Shown here in pieces: positions 26,321 through 34,865 of a stretch of DNA of 64,000 nucleotides; the stretch's first letter is position 1, and each line of letters opens with the position of its first letter. Origin of the DNA: an uncultured Eubacteriales bacterium (lineage in GTDB: Bacteria > Bacillota > Clostridia > Oscillospirales > Acutalibacteraceae); NCBI GenBank assembly GCA_958417225.1, contig CATZCM010000002.1:62001-126000 (forward strand), read 5' to 3'. A program made the position numbers and the translations under genes. The notes below the pieces were generated by a model. The model ran no database searches and was not told where the DNA came from. It was given only the letters and a program-made list of their open reading frames with translations.

Positions 26321-26902
26321 CGTTTGTTATCTCACTATGCACAGTTTTTCACTTAAACAACCTAATCAATCAACCATCTCTTATATTCTAAGTTTTGCCG
26401 TTTTTATTATCAGATAGCTTTTACTTTTAATGAAATCAGCTGCTCAAATACATCATACCTTCTTTTATCTTCACTATTTTCTAATATCTAAACAAAATCT
26501 CCACAACACATTTTATTTTACACGAACCTTTTGTCCCAACTCCGAATAAAAATCCCCTCTGATAAATCTACAACAATCTTTTATTCCCAATACTTAACGA
26601 ATGTTAACTTAACTAAAAAATCAACAAATATGGCCTAGTCAATAACGTATTATGAACCCAATTAAATTTCATTACTCAAATCAATCTATAGATTACGTAT
26701 TCAGCGTCACCTCATTGTAATTATTGTAACGGAATTTGTTGTGGGAATCTTCAAGCAAAATCTTGATTGATATTATGCAATTATAATATTTTTTTGTGTG
26801 ATTTATGCTTTTTATGTTATTTAATTATTATTTTAAAACAACGATAATTTGATAGATTTGTTAATAATTTCGAAATTGACATCATTTTTTTTGAAAACCC
26901 CC

Positions 26903-26931
26903 TTGACATTCTACTTGTTTTTTGATATAAT
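26903..26931 (+). promoter_or_regulatory. Effector-cassette promoter, copy 2
   Basis: TTGACA, 17-nt spacer ending TTGTTTTTTGA, TATAAT at 26926-26931, then a second overlapping ATAAT. Drives the tyrosine-phosphatase-like gene at 27024. Confidence 0.8.
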
Positions 26932-27023
26932 ATAATCAGTAATCAACCAAAACACCTACAACAACATAATAAAAGTACAAAAACAAATTTAATTTTTTTA
27001 ATTATCAAGGAGGATTTAATCTT

Positions 27024-29177
27024 ATGAAACACTCAAAAAACACAGTAAAAAGTAAACTTATTTCAACCTTAGCATTCGGATTCATAATTGCAGGTAGTGT
27101 AATAAATTCAAATGTTAAGGCAATGTTGCCTAGCAGAACAGATGTTCTTGCAGACACATACCTACTTACAACAAACCCCGATGAGCAAGAATTCAGCCAA
27201 ATTCAAGCTACTTCTAAAAAAAGAACAAGTATATTTGATTGTAGTAGAGACAGATATAAAGACATAGGTTCCGTAGGCCGACAAAACTCTAAAAGAACGT
27301 CATACGTAGAGAAAGAATACATTACAAAAAACAGAAACGTAATTAACGCTAGTAAAATTGTTAAAGAAACCATTGGTGGTAAAAAATTCTCTATCATCGC
27401 TACGCAAGCACCCATGGAATCAACAATTGACGCATTCTGGGATTTGATTTTTTATGGCAAGCATGTAAATGACATTGTTGTACTTGGCAACCCATGGATT
27501 AATCCTGATACACCTAATTCATCCATTCAAGACTATTGGAGTCCTAAAGCTATACTTAAAAGTCATAAATATGAAATTGCTTGCAAAATTAAACTTATAT
27601 CTAAATCCGCAAATAAATCTGTTGTAACTATTACTGATAAATTAACTGGTAGATCTAAAGTTGTCAACATTTACAATTATTTTGCTTGGCCGAAGATGGG
27701 ATTGCCAACAAGAACTTATGATTTTATTAACTTTGTTTCTATGTTCAAAAATACAAGAAAATTAGTTGTGCATTGTAGCGCAGGCACAGGTAGAACAGGT
27801 ACATTCTCAGCATGCTTGGAAGTGTTGCGAAAAGGAGCAGAGAACGTGAACGTAAAAGATATAGTTATGCAAATGAGAACTCATCGTACATTGATGGTAC
27901 AAAACCTAGAACAATACTCATTTGTAAAAGAATATCAAAAGCATCATGCACCTATTGCAAGCACTCAAAAAACTCTTAGAAAATCACATCGCCAAAAACC
28001 ATTAGCTTCTAAATTAACACGCCGTCAACCTGTTGCGAACACATCAGCCCTTAATGAAACATTTAACCCAAACCCATTAGCAATGTCTAGAGCAGCGGGT
28101 AGTACACTTTCTGGCATGCCAAACTCACTTGAACAATCACGTTTCCCAATACCATTAACCCGTCTATCAACACGCCGTCAATCTGCTGTTAACACATCAG
28201 CCCTTAATGAAACATCTAACCCAAATCCATTAACAGTGTCTAGAGCAACAGGTAGTACACTTTCTGACATGTCAACCCTTACACAATCACGTTTTCCAAA
28301 ACCATTAACTCGTCCATCAATACGCCGTCAATCTGCTGTTAACACATCAGCCCTTAATGAAACATCTAACCCAAATCCATTAACAGTGTCTAGAACAATA
28401 GGTAGTGCACTTTCTGACATGTCAACCCTTACACAATCACGTTTTCCAAAACCATTAACCCGTCCATCAATACGCCGTCAACCTGTTGCGAACACATCAG
28501 CCCTTAATGAAACATTTAACCCAAATCCATTAACAGTGTCTAGAGCAACAGGTAGTACACTTTCTGACATGTCGAACCCACTTGCACAATCACGTTTTCC
28601 AATGCCATTAACCCGTCCATCAACACGCCGTCAACCTGTTGCGAACACATCAGCCCTTAATGAAACATTTAACCAAAACCCATTAGCAGTGTCTAGAGCA
28701 GCAGGTAGTACACTTTCTGACATGTCGAACCCACTTGCACAATCACGTTTTCCAAAACCATTAACCCGTCCATCAACACGCCGTCAACCTGCTGCGAACA
28801 CATCAGCCCTTAATGAAACATTTAACCCTAACCCATTAGCAATGTCTAGGGCAGCAGGTAGTATACTTTCTGGCATGCCAAACCCCATTGAACAATCACA
28901 TTTCCCAAAACCATTAAGACGTCCATCAACACGCCATCAACCTGCTGCGAGCACATCAGCCCTTAATGAAACATTTAACCCTAATCCATTAGCAATGTCT
29001 AGGGCAGCAAGTAGTACACTTTCTGACATGCCGAACCCACTTGCACAATCACGTTTCCCAAAACCATTAAGACGTCCATCAATACGCCGTCAACCTGTTG
29101 CGAGCACATCAGCCCTTAATGAAACATTTAACCAAAACCCATTAACAATATCTAGATCCCCATTGCAGTTGTCTTAA
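27024..29177 (+). CDS. Secreted tyrosine-phosphatase-like protein with 51-aa repeats; WPD loop substituted
   Basis: 717 aa. Residues 1-33 are a Sec signal peptide (cleavage near NVKA|M). Residues ~75-310 are a eukaryotic-type classical PTP domain: DRYKDIGSVG, INASKI, FSIIATQAP, FWDLI, the P-loop VHCSAGTGRTGTF with Cys251, and a Q-loop MVQNLEQY. The general-acid Asp of the WPD loop is replaced: the sequence is WPKMGLP with Lys224, whereas the two paralogues keep WPDHGLP. It may therefore bind phosphotyrosine without normal turnover. From residue 333 seven full and one partial 50-51-aa repeats (TSALNETFNPNPLAMSR...) form an Arg/Pro/Ser-rich tail. The reading ends inside a repeat; a ninth copy continues out of frame to ~29270. 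Confidence 0.85.
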   Translation: MKHSKNTVKSKLISTLAFGFIIAGSVINSNVKAMLPSRTDVLADTYLLTTNPDEQEFSQIQATSKKRTSIFDCSRDRYKDIGSVGRQNSKRTSYVEKEYITKNRNVINASKIVKETIGGKKFSIIATQAPMESTIDAFWDLIFYGKHVNDIVVLGNPWINPDTPNSSIQDYWSPKAILKSHKYEIACKIKLISKSANKSVVTITDKLTGRSKVVNIYNYFAWPKMGLPTRTYDFINFVSMFKNTRKLVVHCSAGTGRTGTFSACLEVLRKGAENVNVKDIVMQMRTHRTLMVQNLEQYSFVKEYQKHHAPIASTQKTLRKSHRQKPLASKLTRRQPVANTSALNETFNPNPLAMSRAAGSTLSGMPNSLEQSRFPIPLTRLSTRRQSAVNTSALNETSNPNPLTVSRATGSTLSDMSTLTQSRFPKPLTRPSIRRQSAVNTSALNETSNPNPLTVSRTIGSALSDMSTLTQSRFPKPLTRPSIRRQPVANTSALNETFNPNPLTVSRATGSTLSDMSNPLAQSRFPMPLTRPSTRRQPVANTSALNETFNQNPLAVSRAAGSTLSDMSNPLAQSRFPKPLTRPSTRRQPAANTSALNETFNPNPLAMSRAAGSILSGMPNPIEQSHFPKPLRRPSTRHQPAASTSALNETFNPNPLAMSRAASSTLSDMPNPLAQSRFPKPLRRPSIRRQPVASTSALNETFNQNPLTISRSPLQLS

Positions 29178-29270
29178 TAACCAAAAGCCATTAGCGATGT
29201 CTAAAGTAGTAGGTAGTCCACTCTCTGACATTCCGAAATTCCTTGCACAATTATGTATTCCAAAACCATA
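28020..29270 (+). repeat. Tandem 150-153-bp coding repeat
   Basis: Seven full units and one truncated unit in frame, plus one out-of-frame unit after the stop at 29177. Each encodes RRQP(V/A)ANTSALNETFN then PNPLAMSRAAGSTLS and QSRFPKPLTRPS. Two units are one codon shorter (STLTQ for NPLAQ). The high similarity at DNA level suggests recent expansion by unequal exchange. Confidence 0.85.
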
Positions 29271-29329
29271 ACTCTTACACCAACACACTACCACTCTATT
29301 ATAGTCTAAGTCAAAAATTCTCCACTAAA

Positions 29330-29785
29330 AATTACTGATATCTACAAAAAACTCGATGAGACACAACAAATAATTCTATCAATAATGGCAAGTTTATAAA
29401 CAAGTAAAATTGAATTAGTAAAAAACTTCAAATTATCCAACAGCTGATCTTATATACTATTTTTCGTCAGTTATAAAAAGTAAAAAGGGTATACATGAAT
29501 TTGATGGGTTAAAAAGCACGATGCGAAAAACTTGCTTAATTGTCACCATTCATTATTCAGATTCAACAAACCTGTTTAAAGAGCTCATAGACGTTTGGTA
29601 CGACATTGAAAGTAATCCAACAAAAAAATACTCAAAAAATGCTACGCATTTATAGTCAATTTAGTTATGACACTAAGATCATTATATACAATCAGATGCT
29701 TACTTTAGTAAAAAATAAAAATTCAGTTGCAAAGAAAATTTTAAAGAACATATGTAATCCTGCTCTTGAATGTCTTGTAGGTTAA
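29330..29785 (+). pseudogene. Remnant of a helical-domain gene after PTP 1
   Basis: Broken frames resemble the second domain of the 59302 protein: QQIILSIMA, PTADLIYYF, KGIHEFDGLKSTMRKTCLI, NLFKELIDVWYDIESNPT, IIYNQMLTLVKNKNS and a final CNPALECLV. Several frame changes and stops. It suggests that this domain once followed the phosphatase, either fused to it or as the next gene. Confidence 0.65.
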
Positions 29786-29886
29786 TCTTTATAATCATAA
29801 AGATTAAAATAAATATTCAACTAAAAAATAACTATCAATTTCTTATAACTCTGTACATAAAAGTTAATCTAACCATAAGTAATGCG

Positions 29887-29931
29887 AAAACCTGTACCGC
29901 ATGAATTATATATTCACGTGATGCAGGTTTT
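29887..29931 (+). terminator. Cassette terminator, copy B
   Basis: Same hairpin as at 26275-26320: AAAACCTG...CAGGTTTT with an AT-rich loop; usable on both strands. Confidence 0.7.
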
Positions 29932-30526
29932 CCGTTTGTTATCTCACTATGCACAGTTTTTCACTTAAACAACCTAATCAATCAACCATCTCTTATATTC
30001 TAAGTTTTGCCGTTTTTATTATCAGATAGCTTTTACTACTATATTATTCTTTAATGAAATCAGCTGCTCAAATACATCATACCTTCTTTTATCTTCACTA
30101 TTTTCTAATATCTAAACAAAATCTCCACAACACATTTTATTTTACACGAACCTTTTGTCCCAACTCCGAATAAAAATCCCCTCTGATAAATCTACAACAA
30201 TCTTTTATTCCCAATACTTAACGAATGTTAACTTAACTAAAAAATCAACAAATATGGCCTAGTCAATAACGTATTATGAACCCAATTAAATTTCATTACT
30301 CAAATCAATCTATAGATTACGTATTCAGCGTCACCTCATTGTAATTATTGTAACGGAATTTGTTGTGGGAATCTTCAAGCAAAATCTTGATTGATATTAT
30401 GCAATTATAATATTTTTTTGTGTGATTTATGCTTTTTATGTTATTTAATTATTATTTTAAAACAACGATAATTTGATAGATTTGTTAATAATTTCGAAAT
30501 TGACATCATTTTTTTTGAAAACCCCC

Positions 30527-30555
30527 TTGACATTCTACTTGTTTTTTGATATAAT
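30527..30555 (+). promoter_or_regulatory. Effector-cassette promoter, copy 3
   Basis: TTGACA, 17-nt spacer, TATAAT; sequence matches copy 2 base for base. Drives the gene at 30649. Confidence 0.8.
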
Positions 30556-30648
30556 ATAATCAGTAATCAACCAAAACACCTACAACAACATAATAAAAGT
30601 ACAAAAACAAATTTAATTTTTTTTAATTATCAAGGAGGATTTAATTTT

Positions 30649-31950
30649 ATGAAACAATCAAAAAATAAACTTATCGCAACCTTAATACTCGGACTCACAA
30701 TTGCAGGAAACACTATAAATTTAAAAGCTGATGCAATGTTCACTAGCGGACCATATAGGCCTGTAGAATCATACTCACAAGGAATATCTCCCGATGAGCA
30801 AGAGTTCAATGAAATTAAAAGAAATTCTCGAAATAGAACAAGTACACACAATGCTGATAGAGACAGATATGATAATGTAGGTTCCGTAGGAACGCCAAAT
30901 TCTAGAAGAATCATGTCACTTAGAAACGTGTTACCCACATCAGAATACGTAACAAAGGCAAACAGCGAAATTAACGCAAGTAAAGTTATTAAAGAAACCA
31001 TAGATGGCCAAAAGTTTTCTATCATTGCTACACAAGCACCTAAGGGATCAACAATTGACGCATTCTGGGATTTGATTTTTTCTGGTAAATATGTAAATGA
31101 TATTGTTGCACTCGGCAGCCCGTTGCTTGAGGATGGCACTCCTAACCCCGCCCTTCAAAATTATTGGAGTTCTGGTGAGTTGTCAAGCTCCAAATATACG
31201 ATAACACACACCGAACCCCAAACTATATCTGATTCTGCCGATAAAATTGCTGTAACTATTACTGATAAATCAACTGGCAAATCTAAAACTGTTAACGTTT
31301 ATAATTATCATGCTTGGCCAGATCATGGATTGCCAATGGAACCCTCTGATTTTGATAACTTTGTTTCTATGTTTAAAGATAAGAGAAAGTTAGTTGTACA
31401 TTGTAGTGCAGGTGTTGGCAGAACAGGTACATTTTCAGCATGCTTGGAAGTATTACGACGTGGAGCAGAAACCGCAGACGTAAGGGACATCGTTACGGAA
31501 ATGAGAACTCATCGTACATTAATGGTACAAAACCTAGAGCAATACTTGTTTGTAAAAAATTATCAGAGACGCCATACCGTTGCTGGTAGTTTACCAGTTC
31601 CTACGGCACCAGATTATGTTGAAACACCAGCAGCAGGAGATGTGCGCACTGCAATTCCTCAAAATGGTAGTGTGGAAACTTCTGCATTAACTTCTTCTGA
31701 TGAACAGGAATCATTTTTTACCTTAGATGATACATATCCAGCAACTTACGGATCTGGCAATCCAAATGGTTCTGCATTAACCTCTTCTGATGAACAGGAA
31801 TCATTTTTCACCTTAGATGATACATATTCAACTTTCTCCCTTGTACAAACACATTATCCAGATTCACTAAAAGTAACTATGGCGCCAGGCAGTAGCCCTA
31901 TCACTGGCATACCAGCTCCCCTTGTACAGCCACATCAGCAAAATCAATGA
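30649..31950 (+). CDS. Secreted eukaryotic-type protein tyrosine phosphatase
   Basis: 433 aa, apparently intact. Signal peptide 1-29 (KNKLIATLILGLTIAG, cleavage at KADA|M). The PTP domain spans ~residues 70-305 and keeps all key residues: DRYDNVG, INASKV, FSIIATQAP, FWDLI, WPDHGLP with Asp225, VHCSAGVGRTG with nucleophile Cys252, and MVQNLEQY. It would dephosphorylate phosphotyrosine outside the bacterium; such substrates are typical of eukaryotic hosts (inference). The tail has two copies of SALTSSDEQESFFTLDDTY separated by about 10 residues, an acidic motif of unknown use. A ~195-bp stretch of the catalytic region is identical in DNA to the next PTP copy. Confidence 0.9.
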   Translation: MKQSKNKLIATLILGLTIAGNTINLKADAMFTSGPYRPVESYSQGISPDEQEFNEIKRNSRNRTSTHNADRDRYDNVGSVGTPNSRRIMSLRNVLPTSEYVTKANSEINASKVIKETIDGQKFSIIATQAPKGSTIDAFWDLIFSGKYVNDIVALGSPLLEDGTPNPALQNYWSSGELSSSKYTITHTEPQTISDSADKIAVTITDKSTGKSKTVNVYNYHAWPDHGLPMEPSDFDNFVSMFKDKRKLVVHCSAGVGRTGTFSACLEVLRRGAETADVRDIVTEMRTHRTLMVQNLEQYLFVKNYQRRHTVAGSLPVPTAPDYVETPAAGDVRTAIPQNGSVETSALTSSDEQESFFTLDDTYPATYGSGNPNGSALTSSDEQESFFTLDDTYSTFSLVQTHYPDSLKVTMAPGSSPITGIPAPLVQPHQQNQ

Positions 31951-31959
31951 GCAAATTCT

Positions 31960-32550
31960 AGCGCAGCAGGCGATCCCTTTTTTGACATGCCAATCATCCC
32001 CTTGTACAACCACGTCGTCAAAATCCATTAGCAATATTTCCTAACAGAGCAGGTACTCGAAAAACAACCATTGCAGCAGGTGGTTTTCCATGTTTCTGCT
32101 TAAGTCTAAAAGAACGGGATAATATCAAACAAGCTGTACAGACAATTTTATCAATGAAACAAAGCCTATCATCAAAAAGTGTCGCATCAGCAAAAAACTT
32201 TATGTTAAAGCTACTGATTTCACAATTGCCAAACTTTTATATGATTATTTGCCAGGTATAGAAGTTAAACAAAAGCTACACATACTTAATGATTTGCAAA
32301 ATCCGTTAAGAAACGCCACTAACAAATCTAATTTATCAAACATGAGTAATTCATTAAAAAATATCATAAATGTCGTATTTGCAGTAAAAAGCAGTTCATC
32401 AGAAAAAACACTCCTAGTATGATATCTTTTTATAACCATGCTAAAGTTATCGAACAGACCATTATATACGATCAAATGCTCGCTCTAGCAAAAAAGAGAA
32501 TTTAACTGCAAATGAAATTTTAAAATATATAAATCATCCTATGTTTGATT
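31960..32550 (+). pseudogene. Remnant of a helical-domain gene after PTP 2
   Basis: Frame-broken relative of the 208-aa protein. Readable parts are AGTRKTTIAAGG, NIKQAVQTILSM, ATDFTIAKLLYDYLPGIEVKQKL, MSNSLKNIINVVFAVKSS and ILKYINHP. An early part around 31960-32040 also echoes the NPLA repeat of PTP 1. No promoter of its own is visible, so it was probably joined to or co-transcribed with the phosphatase. Confidence 0.65.
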
Positions 32551-32671
32551 AATCTATAAACTATCCTGTTGAATAAATTAAAAACTAATGCTTAATGGGA
32601 AAATGAAACATATATTTCTATCAATTGACTATGACGCCATACATAAAGCTAGATTCAATCACGAGCAATAC

Positions 32672-32722
32672 AAAGACCTATACTGCATAAATGCATTATA
32701 CATTCATGCAGTGCAGGTCTTT
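32672..32722 (+). terminator. Cassette terminator, diverged copy C
   Basis: AAAGACCTATACTGCAT ... ATGCAGTGCAGGTCTTTT stem; different sequence from copies A and B but paired changes keep the fold (for example GACCT/AGGTC in place of AACCTG/CAGGTT). Confidence 0.7.
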
Positions 32723-33326
32723 TGTTTGCCATTTCTCTTTGGATAAACTTTTATTCAATTAATCTAATCAAACGACCATTTCTTATTTTCCAAGTTTTTC
32801 CGTTATTATTGATAAGTTAGACTTTAACGCCATAAGTTGAACATTTTTTATTCTTTAGTATAATCAACTACCCAAATATATCATACATTCCCTTATCTAC
32901 ATTATTTTCTAATATCCAAACAAAATTTCCACAACGCATTTATTTACGCAAACTTTTTGTATCAGCCCCGAATAAAAATCCACTCTGGAAAATCTACAAC
33001 AAACCTTTATTTTCAAAACCGAACACATGCCAACTTAACTAAAAAATTCACGATTGTATCCTAACTAGGAACGTATTACGAACCAAATTGAATTTTATTA
33101 TTCGAATTAATTTATATATTGCATATTCATCGTCATTTCATTGTAATTATTGCAACTAGTAGCATCATGGCTATTTTTAAGCTAAATTTCAATTAATATC
33201 ATGTGATTGCAATGAAATTCACACATAATTCACAACAATTACATTATTCAATTACTATTCAAAAAACTAATACCATTAAATCTGTCAATGATTACAAAAA
33301 TGATATCAATATGTCAAGGATTCGCC

Positions 33327-33355
33327 TTGACATATTAACGGTTTTTTGATATAAT
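33327..33355 (+). promoter_or_regulatory. Effector-cassette promoter, copy 4
   Basis: TTGACA, 17-nt spacer ending GGTTTTTTGA, TATAAT; upstream of the frameshifted phosphatase. Confidence 0.78.
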
Positions 33356-33446
33356 ATAATTAATGGTTAACTAAAACACATATGATAACATAATAAAAAT
33401 GCAAAAATAAATTTAATTTTTTAATTATCAAGGAGGATTTAATCTT

Positions 33447-34548
33447 ATGAAAAAATCAAAAAACACAGTAAAAAATAAACTCATTGCAACCTTAATACTT
33501 GGGCTCACAATTGCAGGTAGTGTCACAAGTTCAAATGTTAGTGCAATGTTCCATAACGAAGCAAAAAGAGCACGCCTATCTATAACAAACCCTGATGAAC
33601 AACGAAATTCCAGTTGAAGGAAGAATAAGTGAACACGATTCTACTAGGGACAGATATCCAAACATAGGTTCCGTAGGAAAGCAAAATTCTAAAAGAGATA
33701 TGACATCCGGAAAAGGAGAATACGTTACAAAAGAAGACAGTGTAATTAACGCAAGTAAAATTATTAAAGAAACCATTGATGGCAAAAAGTTCTCTATCAT
33801 TGCCACACAAGCACCAATACAAAACACAATTAACGCATTCTGGGATTTGATTCTTCATAGTAAACATATACATGACATTGTTGTACTCGGCAACTCGTTG
33901 CTTGAGGATGGCACCCCTAATCCCAACCTTCAAAAATATTGGAGTTCTAATACTCTTCTAAGTGACCAATATACGATAGTGCGCTCCGAACCCCAATTTA
34001 TATCTGAATCTGCCAATAAAACTACCGTAACTATTATTGATAAATCGACTGGCAAATCTAAAACTGTTGAGGTTTATAATTATCATGCTTGGCCAGATCA
34101 TGGATTGCCAACGGAAACCTCTGATTTTGATAACTTTGTTTCTATGTTTAAAGATAAGAGAAAGTTAGTTGTACATTGTAGTGCAGGTGTTGGCAGAACA
34201 GGTACATTTTCAGCATGCTTGGAAGTATTACGACGTGGAGCAGAAACCGCAGACGTAAGGGACATCGTTACGGAAATGAGAACTCATCGTACATTAATGG
34301 TACAAAACCTAGATCAGTACTTGTTTGTAAAAGAATATCAAAAATGTCATACCCCTGATGATAGTATTCAAGACTCTCCAAAACCAGTTGATAGAAGAAT
34401 AGTCCAACGTCCTTTATGTAGTAGTACACAACCTTATTTAGATACTGTTTATAGTATTCAAGACTCTCCAAGACCAGTTCATAGAAGAATAATCCAACGC
34501 CCTTCTTGTAGTAGTGCACGAACTTATTTAGATAATGTTTATTGCTAA
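33447..34548 (+). pseudogene. Tyrosine phosphatase, signal peptide separated by frameshift
   Basis: The signal peptide frame starts at ATG 33447 behind AGGAGG (KNTVKNKLIATLILGLTIAG) and stops at 33617 after 56 aa. The phosphatase continues in another frame, open from 33595 to 34548 (317 aa). Compared with PTP 2 the junction GATGAGCAAGAG... lacks about 8 bp, which explains the shift. The catalytic domain is intact: WPDHGLP, VHCSAGVGRTG with Cys195 of the internal ORF, MVQNLDQY. The tail has two ~30-aa repeats (SIQDSPKPVDRRIVQRP). Either a recent pseudogene or a cytoplasmic product from ATG 33595, though no good ribosome binding site precedes that ATG. Confidence 0.8.
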
Positions 34549-34865
34549 GTAAATACAGTAATAACTCATAAAATATTTTTCAATAACACCTAGATAAGAA
34601 ATGGTATCTGCCTAAAGTTAAACGGTTAACACATGCATTGAAAAACTAATAATAAACTTGTACAGAAAAGTCATTAATAGCTACCATATGTGCTGTTTTT
34701 ACAGTAAAAATCTGAAAACGTTTAATAATTCATATGTAGTTATAATAACCATCATAAATAAAAGCAAATAAATTTATTATTAAAGCTTTCTGATTATACA
34801 TATGTCTAACTGATCTAAAACAACATATTTAAATAATTGAGTATACATGGTGATTCATCACTAAT
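34549..34865 (+). other. Non-coding gap, 317 nt
   Basis: AT-rich; I see no convincing ORF, promoter, terminator or copy of the cassette repeat here. Confidence 0.5.

Larger units (their letters stand above)
26200..27023 (+). repeat. Effector-cassette repeat, copy A (direct)
   Basis: About 0.8 kb of non-coding DNA that recurs nearly unchanged at 29818-30648, in diverged form at 32590-33446, and inverted at 60499-61270. In order it holds a bidirectional terminator hairpin, an AT-rich spacer, the promoter, a ~95-nt leader and the ribosome binding site of the next effector gene. Confidence 0.85.
29818..30648 (+). repeat. Effector-cassette repeat, copy B (direct)
   Basis: Nearly identical to 26200-27023; the main difference is a short insertion around 30036-30046. 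It supplies terminator, promoter, leader and ribosome binding site for the gene at 30649. Confidence 0.85.
32590..33446 (+). repeat. Effector-cassette repeat, diverged copy C (direct)
   Basis: Recognisably the same non-coding module as copies A and B but with many substitutions: terminator hairpin at 32672-32722, spacer, TTGACA/TATAAT promoter at 33327-33355, leader and AGGAGGATTT. Confidence 0.75.

Noticed and set aside
28020..29270. Regular 150-153-bp repeat as possible CRISPR or satellite
   Set aside because: It is in frame and encodes a 51-aa protein repeat; there are no unique spacers.
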